Assembly (NCBI GenBank): GCA_022578605.1
Contig: MU394092.1
Location: 124,001 to 188,000, forward strand
Direction: 5' to 3'
DNA from: Camillea tinctor
Taxonomy: Eukaryota > Ascomycota > Sordariomycetes > Xylariales > Xylariaceae
Length of the DNA: 64,000 nucleotides
The position numbers were made by a program, and so were the translations under genes. A model generated the notes under the pieces. That model was not told the origin of the DNA. It saw nothing but the letters and a program-made list of their open reading frames with translations, and made no database searches. This document shows, piece after piece, positions 20,144 to 31,414 of this stretch. Within the stretch, counting starts at the first letter, position 1. Each line of letters opens with the position of its first letter.

Positions 20144-21370
20144 TTACACACCCACCAAAAGTTCCCCCGAATAAGCCCACGGCGCCAGCTCGTCGTCCCT
20201 TGAAAAAGCCTCTGGAGCTATAACCTGAGCCTTCAAGGCCTTGTACTCTTCCTGGTTCCAGGAGTGTAGGGGCTCCCACCGCACTCGTTTCTTTCCCTTC
20301 ACCCCTCTATCAAACTGCCCGCTAGCCTTCTTCTCCTCACGTACGTACACCATGAGCTTCAAGACAAACCGCTCGAGCCCCCCCAGCTGCGCGAGAACAT
20401 CGTGGCCGCGGAGCCACGCCCAAAACTTCTCGGGGTTCTTCGGCTGTCCCCACGCTAACGCAATCTCGACATCGAGCTGGCGCAATGCCGGGAGTGCCTC
20501 GCGGACCGCGTTGACTGTTCCCGCTACGGCGGCAACCCCCTCCGTTCTTTCCCAATTATCCGAGGAGACAAGAAGCACGAGATGCACGTAGCGGACGCGG
20601 GCTAGCCCTTCAGGGCTCGCGTTGCGTAAGAAGTAGTGTGCCATCTCAGCCCCAAATAGGGATACCGTGTTGTGCGAGTATAACAGATCTAGGACGTCGC
20701 CGTAGACGACGTGGTGCGCGCGCATGAGGTTTGTGAAGGGGGCTTGGGGGGTATATCCCTCCCTGCGGCGGATTATGTCTGATATCTCGCGGCGAAATTG
20801 CTCCTGCCGTTGCTGTTCTGGGCTGCCACGGATGAGCACGAAGTCGTGGCCGGAACGCCGCGCCTGCGGGTTAGCTCCCGGGGTCCCGAAGTGCGTGATG
20901 ATGCGGCGGAGGTCGGCGCTCGGGGGATCCGCTTCGGCGCGGATGTGCTGCGCTAAGGACCAGGTATCTGGCCTAGGGCCCCAAGACGGGCGTACTGGGC
21001 CGACCTGTACAATGGCCGGGCCGCGGAGTACGAGCCGGTATATCTGCTGACGGATTTCTAGAGGTAGATCCAAGAATGAGGTGCTTTTTCGAGGGGAGAC
21101 TGTATTCCGGGCTGATAACTCAGGGGAGAGGAGCAGGGGCTGCGATTGCGGCAGTCGGCGACGCTCAATGCGGCGACGAATCTTGGCTCGTCTAATTGCA
21201 CACCGAGTCTCATCGAAGGCACAATAGCCTAGGAAGACAGGCAGAATGGGAACCAGACAGACGCCCCCGAGGACAATAAACCATATCGGGATAATAGCCT
21301 TCTGCATAATTGCGAATGCTGTGAGATAGGAGGTCGTGTGAAGTGTATCTAAGTGATGCTGGACATCCAT
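20144..21370 (-). CDS. 2EXR-domain protein with N-terminal membrane segment, 408 aa
   Basis: Single-exon protein. Residues about 22-48 form a hydrophobic span (AIIPIWFIVLGGVCLVPILPVF), followed by a basic stretch (RRAKIRRRIERRR), a linker, and the 2EXR motif at about residue 98 (FLDLPLEIRQQIYRLVL). The rest is an alpha/beta region with MRAHHVVYGDVLDLLYSHNTVSLFG, typical of this fungal family (motif followed by Y-x-E/D-x-L-x-x-[IL]-[LY] and N-T/x-F). Biochemical function unknown. The GC content is visibly higher than in the flanks. An alternative start is the internal Met at residue 22. It shares only the motif with the 2EXR protein at 2844-3812. Confidence 0.7.
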   Translation of the reverse strand: MDVQHHLDTLHTTSYLTAFAIMQKAIIPIWFIVLGGVCLVPILPVFLGYCAFDETRCAIRRAKIRRRIERRRLPQSQPLLLSPELSARNTVSPRKSTSFLDLPLEIRQQIYRLVLRGPAIVQVGPVRPSWGPRPDTWSLAQHIRAEADPPSADLRRIITHFGTPGANPQARRSGHDFVLIRGSPEQQRQEQFRREISDIIRRREGYTPQAPFTNLMRAHHVVYGDVLDLLYSHNTVSLFGAEMAHYFLRNASPEGLARVRYVHLVLLVSSDNWERTEGVAAVAGTVNAVREALPALRQLDVEIALAWGQPKNPEKFWAWLRGHDVLAQLGGLERFVLKLMVYVREEKKASGQFDRGVKGKKRVRWEPLHSWNQEEYKALKAQVIAPEAFSRDDELAPWAYSGELLVGV

Positions 21371-22727
21371 AGATTGTCAAGAAGGACACGATTGCCTATC
21401 TTAATTAGGGTACTAAGGACATATATAACCCATATATATGATGTATGTATGTATGTTTGTATAATCTCAACTTGATGGTTTGGATATTTCTTCGTTCTGC
21501 CAAGGGGGGCTTGAACATCAATGTAAGAAGTTCGTTGCTCAAAATGCAGGCATCCGAATCCTTGTTCAAGGACCCTTTTCAAGTAGGACTTGAACCACAG
21601 GCTCAGCCTCCTTTTGATACCTATTCATGATCATTAATGACTCAATTACTTAAGTATGCGTTGACCCATTGAACTCACTTTACTCGATCAAGCTTATATG
21701 ATTCCAAAAGAAAACCTTGGCCTAGATAGGACTTCTTCAGCATTGCATAAGTGAATGCGCAAGGAATGCATTATCGTATACGTCCTTGTAAGTCCTATCC
21801 GTCAAGTCGATCAGCCAATACAGTATATCTACGGAGACGAGATCGCATTTGCATGCACCGAAATATTTATTTTTATTCCAGGGTGGGTATGTTGCAGATG
21901 TATTTCGGTTGTAGGTTATAGATATTCAATCACGCTAACTTGCATAATATGAAATCTATGATCTGTTAATTGTCAGCACGAACCTAATAAGTAGATGAGA
22001 TGGAACTCTGACAGATATCACATCCCAAAAGGAGTCATCTCCTCCTACTAGTCTCCCTTGCGTAGCGAAAGATATATTATATAGATATCTATTCCAAGGC
22101 TTTTGGCCTTGTTAGGTTGCGGGTTGTCATTCGGTGGATTGCCATTCTAAGGCGCTTAAAGGTAGGAGAGAAACAGCAAGGCACCAAACACACAAACTGG
22201 TGTCAGGAGGGGCTGAAGGTTGTTTTATTTAACAACCAAAGAAGATCGTAGCCTACATCTCTCCAAAGTGCTCTTGCCTACCGGATCGAATTATATGGCT
22301 CGCAAAACCCTTTCGATGCACGTCAGCGCGTGTAAGTGTATGCAGGCAGGCAGGCTATGTATTTAGCTGCCGAGCTAAACCCTAGCTGATGTTGGAGGAG
22401 CTGAACTAAATCTAGCTGCATCGAGGTCCACTATCCTTGTCTGCCTCTGTCTTTCGATCTGTATTACCTACTACTGTATGTACATACTATCTAGGCTGCT
22501 AGGTACATACTTACAACGTGAGGCGCGCCAAAACACAACGCGCGCGCTCCCCTTTACAACTAACTACCTACCTTTTTTTTTTTGAGGCCCCACCACCAAC
22601 TTTCCCCCATCCCATCCCATCTTCTTAATCCACCAATACCTATCCCATTAATGCGACAACTCTCTCTGATTGTCCCACGGCATGCGCAAACCCGAGTCAT
22701 GGTCTCATAGCACCTACCACCATCACT
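21371..22727. promoter_or_regulatory. Divergent 2EXR/NBS1 intergenic region
   Basis: About 1.36 kb. The NBS1-proximal 250 bp contain a GC-rich patch with an E2F/MBF-like word (22525-22533) and a T-run near 22571-22582. The rest is AT-rich with short frames of no interest. Confidence 0.4.
22525..22533. promoter_or_regulatory. Candidate E2F/MBF-like site (GCGCCAAAA) upstream of NBS1
   Basis: GCGCCAAAA about 200 bp before the NBS1 ATG fits the TTTSSCGC consensus in reverse. Such sites drive G1/S expression of replication and repair genes in other fungi. A single 9-mer match, so weak evidence. Confidence 0.25.
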
Positions 22728-25523
22728 ATGTGGATCTTGGAAAATGAAGCTGGAGCTCTTGAGGGTGAGTGGTGATCTATCTCATTGTGTTCAACCCCGC
22801 CAGCCGGCCAGTGTTAGTAGTTGACAAGTGAATCTACCATTCACCATTCTAGGCAAACGATTATGGCTTCGTCCCGGCAAGCGGTATCTTTTCGGACGAA
22901 CAAGCGCTGAACGTATGCGAACTCCTACCACCCACCTTACCTGATCCGCGAACCCGAACCCATCAAAACTGACACTAACTGTGTGTGCTGTGTGCTGTGT
23001 GTAGCTGGTCAGCTAGCCATCAAGGGACCGGGCGCTGACAAGGTGTCGCGAAAACATGTTACCATCCAAGTCGACCCCGTCGACGAGGGCGATTCGGTAC
23101 GGATTCCGTTGCGGCTCTTATCATAGATTGCTGTTTAGCTGACAGGAACTTGCTAGGAAGTCATGGAGAACCGCCCACGGGTTACCATTGAAGATCTGGG
23201 CTCAAAAGGAGGTACCAAGGTGAATGACTCTAAATACAAAGGCGAATCTTGTGTTTTGTCGCGCGACTCCAACATCCTCCAGATGGGCGCATTTCCTGCC
23301 AAATTCCGGTAATACATCCCTCCTGCTCGTGTTGCAAGTGTTTGAGGATATCGACTGATCGGAGACTAATATTTTTATAGCATTACTTGGGTTCCCGTAG
23401 TATTGAGCTTCTCCTTCACCAAGAACCAACTTAGCACCAACCCCTTGGCCAGATTGCGACAGGATCTCGAGCAACTCGATATAAAGCTGCTGGATCACTA
23501 CGATGTCAAACGCACCACCCACGTCGTCTCTAAGAAGCGAAACAACTCCAAGGGACTGCAGGCCCTCATTAATGGCAAATACATCGTTAACGACGGATTC
23601 GTAGATGCTATAATCACGGCCGCAGCACCCGAACAAACTGGCGATGGAATTGCACAAAGTTTTTTGGAGAGAGACTTTGACGGCTATTGGCCCGATCCCA
23701 TGAAGTATCTCCCTCCTCCGGGCGCGGAGCCTGTCCCGAGACCCCCCGAGGCCTTCTCTCCGAACCCTTCTCGTGCGGAGCTCTTCGATGGCTATACATT
23801 TATATTCTATAATGAGACACAATTCAAGAGTCTTCGAGATCCCATCACAAACGGTAAAGGCAGCGCTCTCTTTCAGGAAGTTGTTGCAGGCGAAACGCAT
23901 ATTGATGATTTCATCCGATATGTGAAGGGCGTCGCAGGCGAAAAGGGATTAGGGGAATTTGAGGATGGGAGTGAAGGTAAAGGCGTGGTCTTGGTCAAGT
24001 GGATGCCCAGTAGTCCAGAAAATGCAGATTGGTTCGCCGAATTCTTTAGGTCTATTGCCTTGAGACTAGATCACCGGCCCATCGATCAAAAGGACTTCCT
24101 TGAGGCGATACTCAGTAACGATGCTAGCGGTTTGCGACGCCCACTCGAGTTTGAAACACCGCCTACTTCTCAACCCCAGCCTCCCCCCGAAGGACCTCCG
24201 GCTGCAGCTCCAGTTGAGGACAAAACAAGGAGGGAAGCCATGGACATCGATGAAGGGGCGCCTGCTGAGAAGCCACCGAATCCCGTACCTCGTAGGAGAC
24301 CGAGAGAACCTATAAAAAGTCGATTCCAAGGTTTTGCTATTACATTGAGTGATAGTGATGACGATGAGACATCCGCCGGTGCTGGCCCTTCTGCGCCATT
24401 TGCCCCGGCTCCCTTACAGGTATCAGAACCCATCGTCGAATCTTCACAGGAAGGCCTTTTTGTCTCCCAGGACATAGATATAGACGAGCCGGAGGAATTG
24501 ATTCGCACGGCTCGGCAGTCTCAACGAAAACGTCCCGCGTCTCCACTGCCTGAGCTAGAAGATTTCATGGATGATTTTGCTCCTACAGCAGCGCAAGTCA
24601 AACGTCGTCGAATTGCGGCGGGTGAAGAACCTGTGCCTCGGAGAGGGGCGACTCCTACATCCATGGCAATGGATTCTGATAAACCGAAACCGCAACCAAA
24701 AGTTAGGAAAGAAATTAACGTACTTGACCTTGCGAGACAACACCGTGAAGAGGCCGAGAAGCGTGCTCAGGAGGAACGCGAAGAACTGGAAAAGGAGCCA
24801 GGCGATATCGACCTGGCGGAACTTCGCCGTTTGCATATAGAAAAGCCAATGAAGATGCGAAATGTGCCGCCTATACAGCGGTCAAGAGAGCAGGATATAG
24901 CTGACGGGCGCTGGAATGCGGCCTGGAATGGGCGAAAGAATTTTAAGCTGTTCCGACAGAGGGGTGCATTACAGGGCCGCCCCCCGGAAAAAATTATCGT
25001 GGCTCTCGAGCCAGTGAAGACGAAAGGTTTCGGCATCGGAGATGACTACTGGCTCGAAGACAGCAATAAGGAACACCAAAAACAGAGCCACATCCGCTCA
25101 CAGTCATCAAGTCACAACTGCACACCTGACCAGAGCACAGCCGGTCGACCAAAAGAATCACTGAAGAAGCAAGAACAGCGGCGCACCCAACGTATTGCGT
25201 CGGCGGATAGCAGCGAGAGTGAAAACAGTGATATGGATTTGGATGGCGACGTTGGCGACATTGTCATGCTCGCTTCGAGGACTTCACGAGCAAGCAGAAC
25301 CCCCGTTAACAACACGACACAGTCGCAACTTCGATCTCTGCGGATGACGGCTACACAGAGCACGTCGCAAAATTCCTCGAGAGCAACATCGAAACGCCCT
25401 GCATCAGTGGTATCGCCGCCAGCCAGAGAACAGCCTGCTAAGAAGCCCAGAGTGGTATCGCTCGATGACGATAGTGACGACGACAGCGATGATGGGTTAC
25501 GATTCCGATTTAGAAGACGGTGA
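22728..25523 (+). CDS. NBS1: Nibrin/Nbs1, FHA-BRCT subunit of the Mre11-Rad50-Nbs1 complex
   Basis: DNA double-strand-break sensor and adaptor. Exons 22728-22764, 22853-22912, 23005-23096, 23157-23308 and 23381-25523 give 827 residues; all five joins keep frame. The FHA domain (residues about 20-115) is split over four small exons and has RYLFGR, KVSRKHVTI and DLGSKGGTKVN. Tandem BRCT-like repeats follow (about 120-345; HYDVKRTTHVVSKK and LINGKYIVNDGFVDAI in the first). A long acidic/Ser-rich middle carries possible Tel1 SQ/TQ sites. KNFKLFRQR near residue 631 matches the Mre11-binding NFKxFxK motif. The C-terminus is acidic then basic (DDDSDDDSDDGLRFRFRRR), as in other fungal Nbs1 proteins. 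Only the last exon is a long ORF. Confidence 0.93.
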
Positions 25524-26156
25524 AGTGCTTTCTTCTCTACTTTCTATGCTATCCCTTGGCTACTTATCCCCCTTTCCTTAATATTATGGGGATGGTCTTA
25601 GATAATCGAAGAAAATAAAAAAATAGGGATGGCCTTTTCTTAGTGCATGATTAGATGTATACCTATATATCTATTTAACGGGGTATCTCTCTAGGTTATA
25701 TCCTTTCTTTCTTTCTTTCTGTTATCTCTCTATTTGCTCCTTAGCGTAGGCGTACGGATAATTATATAGGAATACAAATATAGCCCTCGCTCTCTCCGCT
25801 ACTACTAACCTAGGCTAATATCGTCTGCCTGTGCTCTTCTTTCTCGCTGATCTTATCCCCCCCCGGTAGAGTGAGGGAATTGAGTGGTCGCTGTCCGTTA
25901 ACCTTCCTGTTAGTAAATTAGGAAGAGAGATGGGGAAGGATCCTGATGCTCCTACTTGTCTCCTGTCTGTATGCTTGAAAAGAAAGGAGGGAACTGAAAG
26001 AAACCCCCCCCCCCCCCCCCGAATATTCTAATGCAGTACCAAAACCCACACGGCTTCCTACCGTATATCTTACATAGCTCATCTCCCTAATCAGTATACT
26101 CAATACTCAATACATATGCATACATATATAAACATTCATACGTTACCCCTCTGCCC
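25524..26156. other. Convergent 3' flanks of NBS1 and the cytochrome b5-like gene
   Basis: Pyrimidine-rich and AT-rich sequence with a TTTC-type run near 25708-25722 and a C17 homopolymer at 26004-26020. No gene seen. Confidence 0.5.
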
Positions 26157-27263
26157 TCAATCCATAGCGTCCATCTCCCCCGTGCTCTCCGCTTCCCCCT
26201 CCTCGACCAGCAGACCGACAAGGCAACTCGCGAGCATGGTCTCGTAGTTGACCCAGGGGTGTATCTCGCCGAAGAGACGGGTGCCGTCGCGGCCGGCGGC
26301 ACGGAGGAGCTCGGGCTCGCCACCAGGATGGAAGGGCAGGTAGGGCGTCATGTTATAGACGCGGCCCCCCAGCGCGGTCCAGGCGTCCTTGCCCTTGCGC
26401 CCCGTCTGCCGCCGCAGCATGGTCGGGGTCACGCGCAGGTAGGGCGTGCCGGGGGGGACGCCCCGCAGGTCGGAGGTGGGCTGGTTCGCGAGGCGCGCCC
26501 AGTCGAGGGGCGAGTGCCCCGGGCTGAGGGTCACTTTGCGGGAGGGCTTGGCGGGCTTGCTGCTGTGCGTGGGGGGCGGCGCGAGGGTGGAGGTCCCGGG
26601 CTGGCGGTCGTAGGTCGGGAGACGGTTCGGCAGGGGGCCGGAGGTGCGGGGCGCGGCGAGGAGGGAAGAGCTGGCGTTGGGGGTGGTGAGGACGGGGGGA
26701 CCAGGGCGGGGAGGAGGCGCCATAGATGAAGTCGAGGGTTTGGAAGAGGAGGGAAGTACGGACGAGGCTGTCGGATTGGCGTTGCGCGCTACAGCCGCGG
26801 AGGAGGGAGGAGGGGAGGCGGAGAGGGAGAAGGAGGGTATGCTGCCGTTGCGCTGGGTTGCGCTAGCTTTTGGTGTAGTCTGCGGTGACGGTGTGGATAT
26901 TGTCGGTGGCTCGGGTGGTGTGGTGGCAGCAGTGGTGGTGGTTGTTTTTGCGGTCCCGTTCGGCATCCGGATCGCCGGAGGAGGTGGAGGAGGAGGCATA
27001 GCGGCACGATCGGCGACGGCGCGGCTTGCTGATGCCAGTATCGGTTTCGGTGCTTCTGACACATCTTGACCAGTACGGGTGTTCGCGTGTGATTGATCTT
27101 GAGTGTCTGCAGTCCCCAAAGAGGGAGAAGACCGTATGTTAGGCGGTTGGTCGATGCGAGGATGGCCACACCATAGCGCTAGAAAAGTCTGTATAAAGGG
27201 AGGCCTTCGTATGGCAAAGTAAACAACAGACGCTAAAACGAGCGATAGGCCTATGATCGCCAT
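26157..27263 (-). CDS. Membrane-anchored cytochrome b5-like heme-binding protein, 368 aa
   Basis: Single exon. Residues 1-20 form an N-terminal membrane anchor (MAIIGLSLVLASVVYFAI). Residues about 50-270 are low-complexity Pro/Ser/Thr-rich sequence. The C-terminal 85 residues are a cytochrome b5 fold of the CYB5R4/YPR-type: WTALGGRVYNMTPYLPFHPGG with axial His312 in HPGG, and the second axial His335 in EIHPWVNYETML, then the conserved CLVGLL. Heme binding is therefore likely. No reductase domain is attached, so an electron donor must come from elsewhere. The coding strand is very GC-rich over the domain, which produces long shadow frames on the other strand. Divergent from the gene at 28751. 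Confidence 0.8.
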   Translation of the reverse strand: MAIIGLSLVLASVVYFAIRRPPFIQTFLALWCGHPRIDQPPNIRSSPSLGTADTQDQSHANTRTGQDVSEAPKPILASASRAVADRAAMPPPPPPPAIRMPNGTAKTTTTTAATTPPEPPTISTPSPQTTPKASATQRNGSIPSFSLSASPPPSSAAVARNANPTASSVLPSSSKPSTSSMAPPPRPGPPVLTTPNASSSLLAAPRTSGPLPNRLPTYDRQPGTSTLAPPPTHSSKPAKPSRKVTLSPGHSPLDWARLANQPTSDLRGVPPGTPYLRVTPTMLRRQTGRKGKDAWTALGGRVYNMTPYLPFHPGGEPELLRAAGRDGTRLFGEIHPWVNYETMLASCLVGLLVEEGEAESTGEMDAMD

Positions 27264-28750
27264 CGTCCGCTTCGCGTGGGAGTTAGGTGTCGTATGATCG
27301 GGATTTATCGGTTGATATTATTTAATGGTTCGGGGGAGGGGGTAGAAAGAGGTAAGGCAAAAAAAAAAAAGAAAAAAAAAAAGACAAAAGTAGTAGTAAA
27401 TACTTCGAATTGGAAAAGGAAGAGAAAAAAAACCAGGGTCCAAGAAAAAGGACAAAACAATAGGTACCTATGCTAACCTAGTGGTTTAGAAGTTTTAACG
27501 TTTAGCGTTAGGTGCTAGGTGCTACCGTCGGAACGGATTGGAAATGTTCAAGTTGCAGCACGGCCCCTGGAAAAAGAATGGATGGAAGTTAGGCTGAACC
27601 TTCAGATGTCCCTCGGACCTGGGCTATAGGTAAACTCAACACCTATAATTGGACGGGACGAACACTAGTAAAAGTGCTGGAATATGATGCGGGGAGGGTA
27701 GCGGACTGCTGATAACCAAGGATCATGGTGATACAAGTGCGGGGAATAGCGGTTTGCGAGTAGCGGTGCGTTGTCACCGCAGCAGGTGGGATGAGATTGT
27801 CTTGCACAAACGAACCTGACTGGACGAGAGAGGGGAAACAATACGGTGATCACTCGGCATGGATGGAATTATGTACAGATACATCTGAATGCTATGCTAT
27901 GCAAGGCAAGAGAGAAAAAAAAAACCCCTAGCACCGGCATAACATAAGTAGGTAGGTGCATGGCATGACATATGGAACGAACAGAATATGCCCATTAAGA
28001 CTAAGAGGAAAAAAAGAAAGACAAGAGAAAAAAAGGGGGGGATGGAAAGAGGGGAAAGGGAAATAAATGATTTATTATTTGACCGACGTACATCGAATAC
28101 CATCATCATCACCTTATGTTTTCTCCTTATTTATTTTTATCCCATCTCTTGCTATATACATGTGGATAAGAGTGAGAAAGAAAAGGAATAAAAGAAAGGA
28201 AAAAAAAAAAAAAAAAGAAAAGTGAGAATTACATTTTTATTTCTTTTTCTTATTTCCTTGTTGGTACTCCTATAATTATTATTTTATTACAGTGACAAGT
28301 GTGGAGGAGAGATAAGTGAAGGGAGATCAAGAAAAAAAAGGAGACGAGAGTTAATTGAATTATCAACCAGGGGATATTTCGAGACCCGCAACCACAACCG
28401 AGAAGTATAGTTCTAGGTACGTACAGAGGATGGGTACTTCGATTTACTACGAAAATCAGCTGTCAGCCCATTAGACCGGCGATTTTTATTTTATTTTATT
28501 TTTACTTTAATATTTTTTTTCTGTTACACCACACTAATACCACTAACTCAATAACACTAACGTCTGCATGTACTACCGACGGTAGTAGAGATACATATTG
28601 CAACTGAGACGACGCTACCTCCTAACGCTACCTCCTAACGCTACCTTCTAACGCTACCTACTACCTACCTAACACATCCTCTCTTTTTTTTTTAAACTCG
28701 CTGCAATTCTTTTAGGGGGGGAGAGGGAGCACATATGCACGCACAGCATT
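27264..28750. promoter_or_regulatory. Divergent intergenic region with A-rich tracts and a 13-bp repeat
   Basis: About 1.5 kb with several A-runs (27360-27382, 28200-28216), T/A-rich patches near 28470-28520, and the 13-bp repeat at 28612-28660 close to the downstream start. No gene seen. Confidence 0.4.
28612..28660. repeat. 13-bp tandem repeat ACGCTACCTCCTA, about 3.8 copies
   Basis: Units start at 28612, 28625, 28638 and 28651; the third has one change (TTCTA) and the fourth is partial. It lies about 90-140 bp before the ATG at 28751, probably within the transcript leader or core promoter. Confidence 0.85.
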
Positions 28751-31414
28751 ATGGGCTCGGTTAATCTGGGCAGCAGCAAGAGTAACGCCGCCGCAACAAA
28801 ACCTTCTGGCACCAACCCCAAACTACAGCAGCAGCAACAACAGCAAAAGAAGAAACTCGAGTCACAACCCCCTAAAACCCCGACCACCAGCACTAATACC
28901 CTTACCACCACCACCACTACTACCACTACTACCACCAACAACAACACAACAACAAGGGGCGACCCCTTTACGCGACCACCCTCGCGACTAGCCAACAAAC
29001 GATTATCCTCATTCGAAACATCAGCAGGAGTAGCAAATAGGAGTCTGGGTGGACCGAGGACAAGACCAACAATAATCACGAAGTCGGTTGCCAAGACACA
29101 CCCACATACCACCCACAACAGTGCAGCTGCACCTACGCCCACGGCATCTTCATTCGCCAGAACCACCCGCAAACAAACTGCCTCATCATCCACGGCAACC
29201 GACTCATCGTCATCGTGTTCTTCGTCCACCTCCTCGAGGCCAGTACCTGCGAAGTTGCAGCTGCGAGACCAAAATGCGAGCTCCGGTTCGAGTCCATTGC
29301 TGAAGCCATCAGGAACCGGAACCGGATTAGGAATAGGAATAGGAATAGGAATAGCAACAGGAACAACAGCGACAGCAGCAATTACTTCAGGAGCCGGAAA
29401 CGGGAGTGGGACCGCAAACAACATGTCCTCTTACGACACCAACGGCAGCCGACCGCCGATGCCATCTCTCAGTGCCACGGCCGCCAGAACCATGAACAGA
29501 GGAGCGCCCTTGACGCCTAAGATTGCTTCTAGGGGGCCACAATCTCCCGGCCTAGCCTCCAGCACCAATACTCCCATGAACCGGCGCCCACCGCGCCCAA
29601 CCACCGCCAATTCCAATCGCGATTCTTATCACGATGACATATCGCCCGCCCTCACTCCTCACCTGGCCAGCACGGTCACTCCGCGCTCGGGTGCGAGGCA
29701 GAATCGAGTCGATAGTACCAGCTCCACTCCCAATGGCACACCGAATCCCGACCGCCACCCGGAGGGATGGGACCCCAAGTCCAGTTTCCGGTTATCCAGC
29801 CCGCCATTTGAGGGCGATACCGCCCGACGGCCTGTTGTCACCTTCAGCCTTGTGAACGGCCAGGGTCGCCAGGACGGCCAAGACATGCCCGAATCCAAGT
29901 TCTTCCATGCTAATGATGCGAAACCCTCGCGCCCGGCGAGTGCTCGCCCGCTCAGCACAGGTTCCGTGAAGCCGGTCCAGCAACCAAAGGGACCGACCTT
30001 TTTCTATGCCAATGGGAATACCATAGACGACAAACCGCCCGCTAGTCCGACTACATTCACACCTCCTACGCCGGGCCATGTGCAGGACAACCCGTCTGGT
30101 AGCAAGTTTATGTACGCCAATGGTGCCCCCGAACCCCAGCCGAGACCGGCCCCTCTTGCGTCTCGCCGGTCGGGTTCGACCTCTTCGGTTACTTCCAGGG
30201 CGCACACCAACCGCACAAGCATAAGTCAGGTCCCAAGTGGTAGCTCCAGTGGGCAAAGGCCAAGTTCGCCGGCCAATGCGCCTTCGCCGTCCCATCCAGC
30301 TCCGCCTCGGAGCATCAATCTTCCTCAGGGGGCCATCGGACGGCCCCATGTCGCATCACCGCAGCTGGCCCCATCTCCCCCAGGTCTCCGACGGACCAGC
30401 CATGGCACCTCGCGACCTGCCGGCCATTCTCGCTCCGGAAGTTTGGTCAAGGAAGGATCTAGTGTAGGAAATCCGAGGCCTTTAGTCTCTCCAAAAGCCG
30501 ATGCCTTTCCCCTTACGCCCGGCGCTTCTAAGCCTGCGCCCTTGACATTAGCCTCCATCATTCAAGCGGCCGAAGAGTTTACTGAAAAAGAGGAGCTCAG
30601 CTCGCCTTCCGGCGACGAAGACCAGTCTGGCCTGCAGAGCCCTAAGAGCCCCAAGTCCACTCATTCGACGGAACCTGTAAGCGATCTAGTCGCCAATGCC
30701 CGGCGGGAACGTAAGGTCCAGGACTTGCAGATTACAAATGCTTCTCTCGAAGCCATAAATCGGACACTAGAACGCCAGCTTCGGAAGCAGACAGCGGAGT
30801 TGCGAAGATACAAACGACTATCACGGTCTGGTCGGCTGACGGCAAACCCTTCCACCGCTCCCGCCCCCGAATTATCGGATGATGCACAGACGGAACACCA
30901 GGCATTGGGGTTGAAGCTATCGGACTTGAGCGAGGAGGAGTCGGGCGAGGACAAAGAACCTGGGGAGGAGCCAGAGGAGGAAGAGGAGTCCTTGTCAGAC
31001 TCGACGTCTTCGTCTCTCAGCCCTAGCGTCATTGCAGAGCATGATGCTAAACATCGGCCGCGGGACGAGCAACGATTACAGCTTGACCTCGCCAAGCACC
31101 AGGAATTTCTAGTTGATTCTCAGAAAATCAACCAGAGCATTAGGAGATGCCTCGACTGGACCGAAGAGCTCATTAAAGATGGCAAGAAGGCCCTGGAGTA
31201 TCGCGTCAAAGCCAGTGACGTAGTACTAGGTGGAAGGGTGCTGGATCCCCTAGATGACGACGAAGATGAACGAGGATACAGTGTCGACGGTTCTCCCGAC
31301 GATACTATGACATTGGATGACAAATCCGTAGACGAGGGCGACTCAGCGTCGAACTGGGGTGTTGGGCACCAAGATCGGGACAGCGGAATAGAACTCCGCG
31401 TAGATGGGGACTAA
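28751..31414 (+). CDS. Large low-complexity protein with FxxAN repeats and coiled coil, 887 aa
   Basis: Not recognised as a named family. Residues 1-130 are dominated by polyGln and a Thr/Asn run encoded by CAN repeats; residues 130-600 are Ser/Pro-rich and basic. Three short repeats with core F-[FM]-[HY]-A-N-[DG] occur near residues 381, 417 and 452 (SKFFHANDAKP, PTFFYANGNTID, SKFMYANGAPE), probably linear binding motifs. A coiled coil is predicted by eye at about 650-695 (ARRERKVQDLQITNASLEAI), followed by an acidic Ser/Glu tract. A conserved-looking helical segment near 785-830 (INQSIRRCLDWTEELIKDGK) precedes an acidic end. This layout suggests a scaffold or cytoskeletal adaptor, but that is inference. 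Start ATG at 28751; no introns needed. Convergent with the DnaJ gene. Confidence 0.75.
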   Translation: MGSVNLGSSKSNAAATKPSGTNPKLQQQQQQQKKKLESQPPKTPTTSTNTLTTTTTTTTTTTNNNTTTRGDPFTRPPSRLANKRLSSFETSAGVANRSLGGPRTRPTIITKSVAKTHPHTTHNSAAAPTPTASSFARTTRKQTASSSTATDSSSSCSSSTSSRPVPAKLQLRDQNASSGSSPLLKPSGTGTGLGIGIGIGIATGTTATAAITSGAGNGSGTANNMSSYDTNGSRPPMPSLSATAARTMNRGAPLTPKIASRGPQSPGLASSTNTPMNRRPPRPTTANSNRDSYHDDISPALTPHLASTVTPRSGARQNRVDSTSSTPNGTPNPDRHPEGWDPKSSFRLSSPPFEGDTARRPVVTFSLVNGQGRQDGQDMPESKFFHANDAKPSRPASARPLSTGSVKPVQQPKGPTFFYANGNTIDDKPPASPTTFTPPTPGHVQDNPSGSKFMYANGAPEPQPRPAPLASRRSGSTSSVTSRAHTNRTSISQVPSGSSSGQRPSSPANAPSPSHPAPPRSINLPQGAIGRPHVASPQLAPSPPGLRRTSHGTSRPAGHSRSGSLVKEGSSVGNPRPLVSPKADAFPLTPGASKPAPLTLASIIQAAEEFTEKEELSSPSGDEDQSGLQSPKSPKSTHSTEPVSDLVANARRERKVQDLQITNASLEAINRTLERQLRKQTAELRRYKRLSRSGRLTANPSTAPAPELSDDAQTEHQALGLKLSDLSEEESGEDKEPGEEPEEEEESLSDSTSSSLSPSVIAEHDAKHRPRDEQRLQLDLAKHQEFLVDSQKINQSIRRCLDWTEELIKDGKKALEYRVKASDVVLGGRVLDPLDDDEDERGYSVDGSPDDTMTLDDKSVDEGDSASNWGVGHQDRDSGIELRVDGD

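Noticed and set aside
26259..27069. Long plus-strand open frames opposite the cytochrome b5-like gene
   Set aside because: Antisense shadows of GC-rich coding sequence; Gly/Arg-rich with no domain, while the minus frame has HPGG and a membrane anchor.
28669..29424. 251-codon minus-strand frame rich in Val/Leu
   Set aside because: Antisense reading of the CAN and Ser/Pro repeats of the 887-aa gene.
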